Shown: positions 11,459-27,437, counted from the first letter of the stretch. The stretch: DNA of 64,000 bases from Embiotoca jacksoni (GCA_022577435.1 JAKOON010000096.1:314001-378000), one strand, 5' to 3'. Made by a program: numbers and translations. Notes: generated by a model not told the origin, from the letters alone.

Positions 11459-14400
11459 TAATTGAAGAGAAGACTAAAGCTATGAATAATAGCTGGGTGG
11501 ACACATGATTGAGTTTTATTTATTCCTTTATCCAAATTCTTATCTCAATATATAAAATGTTGCCCTTAGAGAACTAGAAGGTGTCACAACTGACATAAAT
11601 CATAGCCAATGGCATCAGCTCCTGTCATCCCCTTTAAAACCATTGTAGCACAGCATACTGTCAATTTCTTAATGATTGAAGAAGGAGCAGACCAGCACCC
11701 CTAGAAAACTTTAAGCAGGAGGAAACTCATACTTGTCCAGGAGATTCCGACTAGTAAACACCAGATTTATAGTATTATTGATAGGCCTCCATGGGCGGAT
11801 GATGTCAAATTGTCTTGGGAAGAGGTAAATATTGGATTTAGGTTCCTCTTCCCCTGGTATTATAAGAACCGCTGCCCAGTGTAAGGTCGGCATTTCAGAT
11901 GATGAATCGGAAATGTGGATCACTTAACTCATAACTTTATTTGTAATGTCATCATTATTTAAACGTTAAAGTGAACGAAGAACACTCATCCCATGGACTG
12001 AAATCAAGTGCTGTAACAATGTTGAGAAGTAAGCATCAGTAAATTACACACATACAAAAATCCTGATGCAATTCATTTATTAACAATTCAAATGAAGAAC
12101 AACGCATACTTTATTAGAGTCATTAAGCTATGAGTGTGCATAATTTACTTTCCAAACATGAATTAAATGGCCTCATGTGTCCTGTGTAAAAACCCCAACC
12201 TTACCTGCACAGTGGGGTATATATCACTTAAACAGAGGAGGTGAAAAGGCTTTTCAAGTATTACCCCTTTATGTGTCTTCTAATTGTAATTCATCTGTAG
12301 TTAACCCGAGTTAACCAATATGGCTGAGATTTAATAGATAGGAGTTAGCTTATTTTTTTATATGATTAACTGAATGGGAAGGTTGCATTCAGAAAACTTT
12401 TGTTTTAAATGTGTAAGTGATATAAAATGCATATTACATCAACCGAACCTGTCAGTGGAATTTTAGATAAGTCTGTTCATGTGCACTCTGGTCCACTGAA
12501 GTCATGAAAATAGCTCTCTGTCGGCTGCCCTACACTTACATCTGATTTGAGGTAGCGAAAACGCAATTTCACCTCAAAATTTTTACCAGAGTTGCAACTT
12601 GGAATAACCCCTTTCATAGTACCAAAATGCAAATGTGCTTGGATCTGTGCTTAGACTAGCTTTGTGCTAGTGGGAAAAATGGGCCCTTAACCTTTCATTT
12701 AAACAACAAACAGAAGCCACACGTGTTTCATAGACAAAAGCTCTTTTAATGAAAATTTTGTATCTGTCAAGTAAAAAAAGTTGATCATATGCATACTATT
12801 TATAGCTTCAACATAGCAGGCAGTAAAAAAGGAGTTTACATTTAAAATATTCAGAGCATTCAAAAGTATACGTCTTCTAATAAAACTGAAACTGAGACAT
12901 TCCCATACATTGTTGTCTCACTACCATTCTAGTAGCTCTTCAGCTACAGGAGATGTGTGTACAGTATGCAAGCCTGGGCTCAAATTCTATCCAAAATCCT
13001 TCCATTTGTACATCCAGAGCATTTTGATTTGACTGTCAGTGCTAGGGCTGGGTTGTAATGTGCTGAGTGAGCACAATACATCTCTGTGAAAAGCTTAGGA
13101 AAAAGAATTCTGGATAGTATTTTGACCCAGGTGATTTCAGTTTGACACATCAAAAACCTGTTTTTGTTTCTTTTATTTATACCAGCTGAGATGGCTAAGG
13201 TAGGATTTCCAAGAGGTCTTTTCTGCTGATAATATATCACCCAGATGTCTGCGTTTATGGAAGACTACTCGTTCGTTTGCTGCCGCTGGAAAGGTTTGTG
13301 TTACTTCACATGACATCTGAGAGGAACGTTGAGTTTACGTCATGAAAATATACACAAGGTCATATAATGTATATACTTTAATCCTTACTGAATAATGTGT
13401 GTATTTACTTCAGAGCATGTTTCACTTTCATCATTGGGCCAATACATGCCAAAGTACTGGTGATGATTTTACTAATACTTGTTTGTGATTCCACTAAAAT
13501 TTAAGTTATTTTTAAGTGTAAATTTAAAGATTTTAGAGGAATTTAAATATGATATAATGTGGCATATATTCTGGACTTAATTATGTATAACAATATCACT
13601 ACATTTAATATTACATTGTATCCCATAGACCTGAAATGTGTATACGTTTACTACGTACAACCATGATATTCAGTATCTGTTTTTAATCATTTTCTCAATC
13701 AATTGGTCTGTAGAATGATGCAGGTGATGTCATTAAATCACTTGTTTTGTTCAAAATCCAGCAATATTAAATGTACTCTTGCATAAACAGGACAAAGTAA
13801 AGTAGCAAAACCTGACAAATGACAAACAGGTCTTGAGGAAAGTTTCACATTTGGTTTGAAACATAAATTAAAATTCATAATTGATTATGAAAAAAAAATA
13901 ACAATTATTCTACTACTGATTGACTGATCGGGTTATCAACTATCAATCATTTAAACTGCCAGTCTTTGTAAAGCTCTCATCCATGCAGAAAATACCCCCC
14001 TAAAAAAAAAATGTCTTCTCAAACTAAAATTTAGCTGGCTGAGTGTTCACGTTATCAGAAACTTCAAGTGGTTTGGATGCATGCAAAGGTGAGGGAGCAG
14101 CAATATGTATGTGCTGTTTAAGCTAAACAATGATACAAAATCAAAACTACAGTTACCTGAATAATCAACTGAAGCTCTTTTTTCCATTTTTTTTTTTTAT
14201 CAAGACAACACTAACATCTTTCTACCATCATTCCATCCTTTGTTAGCAACCTCGCACAGTGATAGTCACAAACTGTAAATTAACAAAATCATAAAGAGTA
14301 CACTCACTCACTTCAGTGGACTTTCAGTCATTAGTGAAATACATGTTTACATACATTTAGACTGTAATCATTGCTGAAGGTCTTTAGGATCGCTTTTTAA

Positions 14401-14593
14401 GTGAAGCGAGAAAGAGCGAAAGAGATAATTCTATGGAAAAATTATCACAGCAGCCCACAGTGGGGAATTCAGACAACTTCAAAAGGTTGAAAAGAGAAGG
14501 AATGTCAATGAAAAGGAGGCAGTGGAGGACTACATTATAAGGAAGGTAGGATTGTTGATATAGTCATGTATTAGTTTATATATGTACAGGGGG

Positions 14594-14634
<41 letters not shown>

Positions 14635-15184
14635 TAAGAGCATGGGACGCTCGTTTGGAGACATTTAAGTATCAAATATATGACTGGGGGAGAAGACTGA
14701 TGGTGGTGTTAAAAGGAAGCTCAGGAATAGATAATGGGAAAGTCTAAAGGGAAGAAGGAGCGAGAAGGTGAAAAATAGTGGAGGTGGGGTGAGAGACGAA
14801 GAACACAAAGGTGTGGAGGGGAGGGGAGAGGAGAGGAAGCATGAATAATCCATTGGAGAATCACGACAGGATTAAGACAAGGTGGGAGCCAAAAATATCC
14901 CGGACCAAGGCAGCTTGGCACAATAACGCTGCAATGAAGCACAACACGACAGCAGCCACTCCTGCTGCCAATATCATCAGCTCAGGAAGTAAAACATTTG
15001 CAGAGGATTACAACAAGCTACTATGATGTTGCTGTGTACTGTAAAACTTTCAGGGTCGTGAAAAAACGTTCTCTACGGTCTGTATATATAATACAGACAT
15101 TTAGGAAAACCATTAAATTATAAGCAAATGCCAATTATTCTCTGCTTGATATCCAACTGCAAAAACAGTCCAATTTAACATGTC
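11459..15184. other. intergenic, no gene seen
   Basis: AT-rich DNA with scattered homopolymer runs. Short ORFs at 11711-11923, 12980-13240 and 14665-14942 have no recognisable product; the last two arise from a purine-rich stretch at 14690-14840. An (AT)18 tract is listed separately. Confidence 0.5.
14596..14631. repeat. (AT)n microsatellite, 18 units
   Basis: Uninterrupted AT alternation of 36 bases. Likely length-polymorphic. Confidence 0.95.
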
Positions 15185-15565
15185 ATTTAATGAGCTTCAA
15201 AAGGGCACTCCAGCAGTTTTAAAGTTCCATAATGTCATCTGTGGTTTGGAAGGAGCTTTTCAGAGTATTGAGAAATGATCACGGTGATGTCACCAAGCAT
15301 ACTGAAAAGCATCATGGGCAGTGTAGATACTTTATCACCACATCCTCAGGGGCTCCAATGGCCACAGGTCATCCTTGTGACATTACGTTGTGCTCCACAT
15401 ACCACAGTCAACCAGACAATCATGCGGGTAGCTGTGTGAATCGAAACTACAGTGGTGGTGACTGTTGGCATGAAAATGCCAACATGTTGCTTTTTAGCAG
15501 GTCTATTGTTTACTATATTCACCCTATTAGCTTGACTGTCAAATGTCCAGTATTTTTACACATAT
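15185..15565. repeat. probable fragments of interspersed fish repeats
   Basis: The 15190-15365 part (AATGTCATCTGTGGTTTGGA, GATGTCACC, GCATCATGGGCAGTGTAGAT) and the 15470-15555 part (CATGTTGCTTTTTAGCAGG, GTTTACTATATTCACC) resemble two common fish repeat types recalled from other genomes. Boundaries are approximate. The 117-codon ORF at 15232-15585 runs across both and is probably not a gene. Confidence 0.35.
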
Positions 15566-16413
15566 CAAATAATTCACCAAATTGAAATTCTGACCCGGCG
15601 ATGATGATAGATGAAAAGAGAGGGCATCAGCCAAAGGGATAACATCATCCTGACAGGGACATGCATGTAAAAATCATTTATTTAGTGTGCGCATTTGATG
15701 ATTTTGCCACTTGCTGCAGGACTACATAACTGACTGACAGCAGCTTGGCAGGACAAGCACTGGTTTGTGCCATCTCAACCATCCTCTGCACAGCTGCCTT
15801 TGTGGTCATCTTGATTGGGCACAAGTACAATGACCAGAGGGATGCACAATAGTGCAGGCCAACGGTTGCCACCCCTCAGTTGCATCATGAATGATGTCAC
15901 AGCTTTACTGTAGACAGCTGTGTCCACAGGACGGTTCCTCAAGAGACTGGAAAAACTGCTCTCCTACACCATAATAAAGACCAGAGGGACTGAGGAGGAC
16001 TGACCAAGCTACTGTCCTGGCAAATATTCAGTCTGGTGCATTTTAATGTGTGAAGTGGCGACTGAAGACATGTGAAACAAGAACTGCAAAACTGGATGAC
16101 AAAGCCAAAAACTACATACCTCCCAAGGTGTTTTGAAGAAATGTGCTGAAGCTACCACTGAAGAACATTTCACAGGCTGGAGAAGACCAGGCTGATGCTG
16201 GAACTTGGACAGTCAAGTAACTAATTGGTCAGGAACATAGGAACAAGGATCCAGACAGGTAGAGCATGAGAGGCAGAAAATTGTGTTAAGAATGCCAACT
16301 CCAGAATAAAGGATCAAGAATTCGTCGGAAGAACCCAACAAGGAATATGTGGTCTGGGCCGGGGAAGACCAAAACAGGTTTAGTCAAAGGCCTTCATTAA
16401 ACAACGAAAGAAG

Positions 16414-16779
16414 TTGGTGGTCACAAATGTGACAAGAATGGAAGACGACAAGTTCTTAGTAAAGTTAGCTAAAGACAGCAAAGCCAATGGACAAAGAGGG
16501 AAGGCATTACCCCAAGGCCAATTGGATGGAGTGGCCTGTGAAAAAGGCAATATTGAGTTTTTGTTAATCTTTGCCCAGACAATCAGTCACAATGGATCAG
16601 CTCAGATAAATCTCTACCACATCCTGTGCTGTTGCAAGACCACCTACGGTCCTTACAGGTGGCAGCTCGACAAGATGAGGAAGCTAGCACAACTCACTGA
16701 GCATGAAAGTCTAGAAGAACAAGAAGTCCCAGAGTCACAGGAACAAGCTTGTTCAGCAGAGCTGCCTTATACAGACTAG
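16414..16779 (+). CDS. unrecognised 121-codon ORF, possibly a decayed mobile-element fragment
   Basis: Reads MVVTNVTRMEDDKFLVKLAK and continues with a hydrophilic, Glu/Gln-rich C-terminus. There is no signal peptide, membrane segment or domain I can name. The same frame is open upstream to about 16380. It sits among repeat fragments and just before a 35-base direct repeat, and no splice-site or promoter context argues for a host gene. A gag-like or other transposon relic is possible, as is chance. Confidence 0.15.
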   Translation: MVVTNVTRMEDDKFLVKLAKDSKANGQRGKALPQGQLDGVACEKGNIEFLLIFAQTISHNGSAQINLYHILCCCKTTYGPYRWQLDKMRKLAQLTEHESLEEQEVPESQEQACSAELPYTD

Positions 16780-16818
16780 AACACAAGTCTTGGGGCTCTA
16801 TTTACATTCACAGTGCAG

Positions 16819-17357
16819 CTAGTTTAAATACATTTGATATTATAGGTGGTATTATGCTGCAGTGGAAGGGGCTTTTTTCAGGGCTTGCGCCAATTTGCAA
16901 TTTTCACAGACTAATTTCAACCCGGCTGCGCTCAGATTCCCGGAACGGCACTACATGGAGTGCGTCATTGAAGATGTGCCGGCGCAGCACAATATTGGTG
17001 TCAATTTTGAGGTGAACTCAGACCAGATCTACGGCTGGCGCAGCCGGATGAGGGCTATTTTTGTGGCCACATGAACAGACCTATCCTAAACCGAGGTTTG
17101 GTGGAAGTTTTACGTGTTAAATCCCACTTTCATAAATAATGATAATAATATTTTTTGGAGTTGCGCCCTGTGCTTGTGTTCACCAAAATACCAAACACTT
17201 TTGCCACAACCTACCACCAACCTGCGCTTGCTCTGCACCGATGCAGACAGAAATACAGCCCCTGGTAGACGATTCTACTCAAACTTCAGGATCCATCTTA
17301 TTGAGGGTCTCTGTGCCAAAATCTAGTTTAAATACTTTTGATATTATAGGTGGTATT
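16819..17357. repeat. 35-bp near-perfect direct repeats flanking a GC-richer block
   Basis: The 35 bases at 16819-16853 (starting CTAGTTTAAATACATTTG) recur at 17323-17357 with one mismatch, an offset of 504 bp. Between them lies a GC-richer block (about 16880-17070) with words such as GTGCCGGCGCAGCACAATA and GCTGGCGCAGCCGG. This could be a solo-ended mobile element or a segmental duplication. Confidence 0.6.
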
Positions 17358-17855
17358 GTTATATGGTTCAGTTCAGCCACGCATGCTCGGGACTAATAGT
17401 TAGATAATTAGAACTGATGCATCCATTTAACCCATTACATTTTCAAATGTCTTTAGTAAAACGGTTTTATGGAAGCGTGACACTAACACCCTGGAGTGCT
17501 CTTTTGCTCCCACATTTGAGATCATTGTGAGGTAATACCATTTTCTTCCCAGGAAAGTGAACTTGGAAAAAAAAATCTGCCCTTTTTTGAGATAGAATCA
17601 GTTTCCTCTGAAGCAAGAAAATCTGCATTTGTCACAACAGACATCAACTTTTGACGTGCTGCTAGGAAACTAAGCCGGTAAGACTCATTACATCAGCAAA
17701 GGACTCAACAGGAACATTTCTCGACGTCTCACGTCACTGGAAAACTTCCCATCAACCCTGCTGCTCAAATCTTCTCAAATTCAAATGAGGGCTTACCTCC
17801 TGTTTTGCCTGCATCCTTTTTCTCTTTATCTCTTTCTCCCTCAAACACGTTTCCT

Positions 17856-17924
<69 letters not shown>

Positions 17925-18938
17925 CCCTTGATTTCTCTCTCTGTCACAGCAGTTAAGTAAGGTTAGAGCTTCCCGCTGTCTGGTAGGAAGGATAGATTAG
18001 TAAAACAAAGTTTAACCTCTGCCAACACCTAGAGTAAAAAAAAAAAGCAACACAAAGACAGAGCCTGTAATTTCCTCTGCTTATTTGAAGAGTATAGCTT
18101 AGCAACATACAGCAACATATAAAGCCGTGCAAAGCTGTACACTGGTCATTTGGGTGACATCATTTACATAAAACAGAGGAATGCTAACAGTGACATTAGG
18201 TGAGAAGGAGTTAACGATCCATTCTTCTATCATTTCTGGGCACAAACACGGATGTTCCTTCGGTTTCATTGAGGTACAACTTCATGTGATAGAGAGCAAT
18301 TGTTGCATGCTTGATGAGAAAAGGCATTGAGAATGGACAGCACTCAAATACCTAAAGACAAATGTGAAAGTTGATACACATCCACTCACCTATTCACACA
18401 ACACACAAACAGCCTAAAACATTGGACAGTATTGTCATCTCATCACAGTGTATCTTTACTGCATCTGGTTCTGAAAACGCATGATAGCTCAGTCACAATC
18501 TAGGAACGCCTCAAAGATATCAACATCTGTGCTGAAATATTAGAAAATATATGCAAGGCAATGCCACTGGTCATACAAAGAGCACAGATTTAGGAAGCTA
18601 CAGGAGCTTATAACACTTAAAAAAGAAATACCACCCCGTTTAAGAAACAATTGTTCTTACTATCCACTTTCAGACATAGTTTTGAGAAAATGTTTGCCAC
18701 CAAAAGGTGGACTTTTAATACTACAACAATGAAAACATCAAGTAAAGGTCACCAATTTTCTACCTTTACTGTGCTGGAATGTTTCCTTCTTCCTGAATTA
18801 GCTTATAACATCTGATGCAAGACTTAGTTGAAACAAATTAATATTCATCCTCTTGCAAAGAAAAAGTGAATACATTAAATCAATGAAATATTTACTTGGT
18901 CAGGGGTTTTGACAATATGATCTGTATGTTATGATCAA
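17358..18938. other. intergenic, nothing recognised apart from a CA repeat
   Basis: Apart from the CA microsatellite at 17857-17920 (separate entry) I see no gene or named repeat. The ORF at 17765-17947 is a translation of that repeat. Confidence 0.5.
17857..17920. repeat. (CA)32 microsatellite
   Basis: 64 bases of uninterrupted CA. Confidence 0.97.
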
Positions 18939-20099
18939 CAGCTTCTTGTGGCTAATGTTAGTCAATGTTATACATGTATTTACTGTACATTTGAAATTAC
19001 TAAGTCAGTTCACTGACTCCACGGCTCTTCTCTATTCACTGTTTCTTTTTTTTTTTTTAGCGTTCAACATCAGGCCAATCATTTTGCACTGCTGCCGAGC
19101 TAAAGTTACATATTTCTTGCTTTATAGTAACCACATTGTCTTCCACTAAGAAATGTTGCAGACATGTTAAGACATTTTAAGGATTCTAATCTGAAAACAT
19201 GCTGCCAGAACACTCCTTTAACTAAGTTACTGTATTTTCAGGATATTATGTGTAGTGTAAATTAACAAGTGGTAAATGGTTGCCTCGTCTGATTTCATCA
19301 CCCTACAACCATTAAGTGTCATAATGTTCCCTGGTGATAACTTAGTCTTGTACAGCCTTCAAAGAACATTTCGTGCTCCCAGATGGTTCTAAATCCATAA
19401 TTATAAAAACCGATGACGGCAGTTCATTAATGGTGTGTGCATGGATACTTTTGACCTCCACAGTGAATTGGGAGAATTCACTTTGAGGATTTCTTCATCT
19501 TTTACAGTGCACTTCAAACAAGAAGTCATTCCACTTGTTCTTTGACAAATGAAAATGAGAAAATAAGAAATCCAATTCAATTCTCTCTGGTTTTGCTGCT
19601 ATAACCTTGAGTGCTTTGGTGTGGCCTGCAGCTTCTGGTGGCTCATGCTCACTCTTGTTAACAAACTGCTACTGTTACATGATAATGTAGGATTTGACAT
19701 TATCTCAAAATAATCACAACATTTTCAGCTACAATTACATATTCTTGCTTTAAAAAAATATTGTAATAACAACATATTCTATCACTCAGGGACAAATATG
19801 TCAAGAAACAAATGGGTTCCAATAAATGTTTTTTGCTTGGCATTTAATCGCAGGTCTTATGAGCCAGCAAAACTGTTTTGCCAAAACAACTTTTTTTGCT
19901 CTGGCATGGGGCCAGTAGCTTCTGGTAGCTAATTTTGGCAAACATTAGATATTGCTGCATAAATGTCAGTTCACTGACTTGAAGAATCTTTCATACCTGT
20001 TCTACTTTTATATATTTAGAACATATGCATATCTTTTAATTGTTACTTGCAGACATAGTGGGTCACTGTTTAGCTAAAGTGACATATTCGTGTTTTTAC
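18939..20099 (+). repeat. three diverged units of a GCTTCTGGTGGCTAAT-type repeat
   Basis: Units start near 18939, 19629 and 19915. Each opens with a form of CAGCTTCTGGTGGCTAATG and closes with a form of GAGCTAAAGTTACATATTCT. Units 1 and 3 also share GTCAGTTCACTGACT in the middle. Divergence is high, so this is an old local duplication or repeated insertion of one family. No coding capacity. Confidence 0.6.
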
Positions 20100-23000
20100 A
20101 GATTATACCATTTCACCTTGACTTTATAGTCAAGAGTTCCACAAGAATATGTACAATTACTCTGTAAAGCTAGTCCTAATTTAACAGATGTAGCTGCATA
20201 CAAATAAAGCCAAACAAGTAAGCCAAAAAAGTTAGCCGACCTACATGCTATAACTGTAAATAATTTGCTATGTAACTTTTGAGATTGAAGGAGCACTCAC
20301 TATACTAATAGACTGACTAGACTGTCCATATAAACCATACAGAATAACGCACCATCTTAAATTGAGTGGTATACCCTTTTACGACAGTATATAAGGCTCA
20401 GACTTTGGCAAAAACTAACCAGAATTCTCCGTATACATATTTATAATAGTTTTAACAACTGAGTACTCATACTAGAGTTACATGAACACATTATTCATCT
20501 GTATCCAATCCCTTTTCTAGATGTTATAGACAAGTTATACAAGACCCTCACCTAGACAGCTCTATGGGTATGGGCAGGGAAATAGTAGCACAAAATAGCT
20601 TTTTGATAGTAACATAAGCCTATAGGTACTGCCAAATTTGAACAATTTTGAATGAAAATGAAGGAAATCATTTAATTGTTGATAGATAGATGTAGACAGT
20701 GTGTGAAGCAAACACCCTAGGATACACTTGCTTCAGCAACAGGAATTGAACTCCCATTGGAAAGGAAGTTACTAAAATAAGCACACTTTTATCAGAGCTT
20801 CTGCACAATATTGAAACTTAATGTAAAATTTTGAATCAGAAGTCATAAAATAACCCATATCATAAATTGGGGCAACACAAACCTATCTGTGTGGCATAGT
20901 TACCTCATACAAGGTCAATGAGTTACAATAAAACAGCAATTTGTCCTCTGAGGCTGTGGTTGAACCAGATTTGCCATGTAGATTATTCAACAAGCAAAGT
21001 GGTGATTGCATAATTGTATTGCCTTGTATTGTTAAAATATTGTGCTGTCCCTGGCTGTACAAACTGAAAATGTGCCGGTGTATGGTCAAATGATTCCATG
21101 AGACTTACAGTACACTCATTTCCCTTCAAAATACTATCTAAGATGTTGTCATATTTATGCTATTGTCTTCTTCCTGTACGAATATCGTGCTTTGTACTCA
21201 TTAGTTCATTTGTGATTAAAAGATTCTGAGGGAGCCTTACTTAAGATCCCATTTGAAGCCAATCTGCCATTAAGATGTTTTTAGCTCCAATGCGACACTA
21301 TCACGTAGATGACAAAATGGGCAAAAATACACCATACAGCATGAGCTTATAAAATGGGTTCAATGAAACTGATGTGCAATGTCAGAAAATACACAACAGT
21401 TAAAGAGGTGGACTGACTGTTTTCACATGTTGAAAAAGCAGGTGAATAAATGCGACTCAAAATAGAAAATACCTAAATTAACTATTTGTGCACCGATACA
21501 TCAGATTAAAAAAAAAAAAAAAAGCGAATGAAACCTTTTAAAGCACAGCGAGCTTCAGCTTCAAGAGTATGTTGTGCGAGTTTATTTTTTAGAGAATAAA
21601 GCTAGTAAAGCTCTGCATTTTATTGTCAACAAAACCCATGAGGAGACCAGAACTATCAATGATCATACTACCAAGTTTACTTGCATTGTGTCCAAGGCCT
21701 AATATATTTCATATATTTTCGGTGCCATTGAGCTGCACTGTTTATGCACTATTACGCTTCATGACATGTTCTTCATTTCAGTTTATTTTGAGTTAATGCC
21801 AGATACACCATTATGCTGATGTAAGTAAATGCAACGAATGTACTCTTTTTCAGCAACATATGTTTAAAAACTAGTGTCTAGCAGTTTTCAGAAATTGATT
21901 GCTAAAATTACAATTACTTACTTTTAGAGACAATATACTGGGGCTAGTTTTTTTTTTTTTTTCTTCTTTAAATTAAAATGTTCAAAGGGAACCAAGCCAC
22001 TGAAAATGGAAACAAGTGAGCTTGGGGCCAAGTGCTAAAGCCAGGGTAGAAAAGGCAGGAAGTACTGAGTCACAGACTAACACATTGTTGTTCCGGCTTT
22101 TCCAACAGATTTCTTGACAATAAGATGTATAAAATGTAGAATAATGCTAGGCTCATCATGGGTTTTTTAAGAAGAAGACCGAACTATTAAGACCTGATTT
22201 AAATATCAGATATAACATGCTGTTTCAATAACCATTAGTAAGACTGCGTATGTTGTCATAGAAGATTCATTTCTATAAATTTCTCATGATACTATTTAAG
22301 TAGACAATAGCCAAAAGAGATTGCATTCAGTGTTGTAAATTGCGCTAATTGTAAGGAAGCTGAGAAGTGGTTGTGTTAATGTGGTTAAAATACAGCAGTA
22401 GCTCTCTAGGCAGCAATGGAAGGTTTCATACAGTAAGAAGACACCAAATATATTTAGGAATGGGATTTCAGAAGAGTTAAGAAGATAAGTATTGACATCT
22501 TTACTAATAAGCTTGACCTGCCGTATAGTAAAATGTAATAGATGTTTGTCAAGACATTATTTCATTTATTTTGAAAATGTCTAACCTATGTTTTTTTGTT
22601 TTGTTTTCAAAGTGATCGTCATAAAGCCTGATAGACTGTGATGTTTGAAAAGGGCTGCTGAGTAATGTATGATTTCCTTAAATGTGAGAGCCAAATAGGG
22701 ATTATAAAGGGTCAAGACACACAAACAATAAAGTGGTGGCCACAGTTTTCCATATAAAAACATGGATCATCAAAAAACATTGATAATGCAGTGTGCAAGG
22801 AATAAGATCTAGTATACTGGTAACATTCCACTTTTTATTTATTACTGGCCTACTGTGTTCAACTTTTTTCCCTTTTTATTCTTTTTTTTTAAGAAAATTC
22901 TTTCATTAAAAATCTTACTATATTATATTTTTTTCTTAGAAAATATAGAAAAGACTAATTTACAGTTATTTTACACATGAAATATCCTCTGGCTTTTGTT

Positions 23001-25314
23001 TTGGAACAGATATGACTCATTTTGTTCTTTTGCAGCACATGGTATTACAGAATATGCATCGAAACAACAAACATAAGTCACTACAGCGTGGCAAAATAAT
23101 TAAAAAAGAAAGTACGTAGACTTCATACAGAAAAAATAAATACATGCATACATACAATACAGTGCCATGCAAACACAGTCCGTTTTGGGAAGTAAATTAT
23201 TTAAGATTTGCATTTCTTTCCCGTTTTTCAAACATTTCATGCCTTCTTGCTATACACACATGACAGGGTGTTTATATAATGTGATGTTCATGGCAGCGGC
23301 TGCAGGAAGTAGCTTGCCAAAAAACTCCTCATTTCTTAGTAGGGCAACGCCTGGTTGATGACAATTATAATATCAGTGAGGATTCAACATTTAGCGTTAC
23401 TTTCTAATGCCACAGAAAATGTGTTCATTGTAGAATGTGACAAGTAAAATATTATTTTCTAGCTTTGTCTATCATTTGTTCGCTGATATTATTTTACAGA
23501 AGAAGTGGGTTTAATAGCATTTTTGATATATAGTGATTAATCACACGAATGTATGCACTCCTTTGACAAACATCAACACGTATTTCACATTGATATTTGG
23601 TCCGGTATGAACATTCTACTCCCCCACCCCCAAGCTGCCCGATTGGCTGGTCTTTGTGAGAGACACTCACTTTCGTGGTGGCAGCACAAAGAAACAAGTA
23701 AGCGGTGTCCATTCAATGACAGCCCCGTAAGAACCAGCCAGTCCCCTAAGATGGTATTGACTGGCCTGTAATCAGCCACATCTGCTCACGTATGGGGCCT
23801 CTTTATCACATGCCACCAGCTAAAACCTGCCTATCAGAGGTCAGAGTGAGATTGGAATCGTTGGGGCTGCTGACCTTGAGTGTGTTTGTTTTGGGACCGC
23901 AACGGAGATTCTTATCGGGCCCTTGGCAGACGTAGATAATATTGTTTACCTTCTGGGGGAAACAGCAGCCATTTTGGACTTCTAAGACTGAATGTTGAAG
24001 AAGGGTATTTGCAGAGGTCAACTAATTTTTTTTGGAAGGAATGTTATTTGAAGTTTTAGGGGAAAGTATACTTAGTTACTACATTGACAAGACCAATTCC
24101 AGGTAGGTGGCAGTAATGGTCTCCACCTTCACTTTTAAAAATCTTCCCAACAGAGAGCCGAAGTGTTAACATCACTTCCGGGCTAGCTGCTGTTCCATTA
24201 ACTAATGTAACTAATCTCTTACAAAAGGTTTTTGAAATTGGTCTTTCTGAATGAGTGAAAAACCTTCCTGATTTTGTGTTTTCTGACTTCAGGAACAAAA
24301 CCTGGAAGCTCTGCATTTAACTTTAACTCTATCAGTTTTCCACTGACAGTTAATAACTAGTGCCTTACTATTGAATGTAAAGCCTGTGTCATAATCTGCT
24401 TCACAAACCTGCACGACATTAAAACAGCAATCCATTAAAGTAGCTCCAATAACTCATGATTTATGGTTGATTTAAATGAGCGGTTAAACTTACTGATACT
24501 ATTTTGTATTGATAGACATCTGTCAAAAGTTGCTGTACACTATTTGGCACCACTGCTCGTATTAAATCACATTCAAACCTTCCAATTTCAATGACATTAA
24601 GCTTTTGTAAGTAATAACAGAGACTTCCATACACTCACTGAAACTTGCCATTAGTATCTATTCTGCTCGAGAGTTCAGTATTTCAAGCCTCAGAAACACT
24701 CTTCACTTTTGGTTTTACTGCTCTGGTGCAAAAGCAGTTTAGGATTTACTTAAGTCATACTCTGGCTTACTGCCTTTTCAAACACCGCTGCACGACAGTC
24801 ACTTATCACCTCCTCTTCATGTGCCGCAGCCCACTGCAGTCCCTTCTGCCATTGCCTAAGACCTTATATGACCTCTGAAATACAGCAGAAATGTTTGCCT
24901 CCTGCTTATATAAACATTTCTATTCATATGATGCAATGTGCAAGATAATTCTTCATAATGGACACAGTGTATGCCATCTGCCCAGTTCAGCTGTTCAGCT
25001 ATTTTTAATATTACAGTGTGCTTTCGGCCCACTGTTTTTTTCTTTCCACACAATTTGGCTTTGTTTCTTTTAGCTGTTATCAAGGTGTGAGGAGTAAGGT
25101 GCGTGCATAGCTGTCTTTTGTACAGTTTTAATTTGTACACTTTGTCCCTACTGCTTTCACTAACTTGCCTACTTGTCCTTGGCTTAGCAGACTGCTATGC
25201 TCATCACACTTCTTTGGAGGTGAGGGCTGCAGAAAATTAGCACAGAATATTTAAATGGACTGTGTGTTTAGGATTTACTTACAGATTTAGCAAGCATGTG
25301 TTCTGGTAACTGTT
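20100..25314. other. intergenic 3' flank of ptchd4, no gene seen
   Basis: AT-rich DNA. A less AT-rich island at about 23590-23960 carries no ORF with a recognisable domain and could be conserved non-coding sequence; sequence alone cannot show this. Short ORFs at 23494-24316 and 24645-25140 are unremarkable. Confidence 0.45.
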
Positions 25315-25320
25315 TTTATT
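25315..25320 (-). promoter_or_regulatory. ptchd4: candidate polyadenylation signal of ptchd4
   Basis: AATAAA on the minus strand, 273 bases after the ptchd4 stop codon. It is the first canonical hexamer I see downstream of the stop, so it would give a short 3' UTR. A longer UTR using later hexamers, for example near 22840, cannot be excluded. Confidence 0.4.
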
Positions 25321-25592
25321 TACCAAATAGTTGGGAAAGAGCTTCAGAACCATGAGCATGTTTCAATTTGTGCAAATGACGTACACTGTCCAGATTGAAG
25401 GACTGAAAGACCGACCAGTTGGGCTGCACTCAACTCTGGCCACCATAAGCTGCTGTTTGTTGGGAGTGATGAGTGCCCACTCCTCACGGGACATCTCAGA
25501 ATCCCCTGCACCTCGAGAGGCGCCTCAGCATTGGAGAACACTTCTAATCCACCAACAACTGATGGGTTGTGACTGCTAAACGTACAAACTAC

Positions 25593-27437
<1,845 letters not shown>

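Noticed and set aside
17765..17947. ORF with a Cys-Val repeat
   Set aside because: Translation of the (CA)32 microsatellite.
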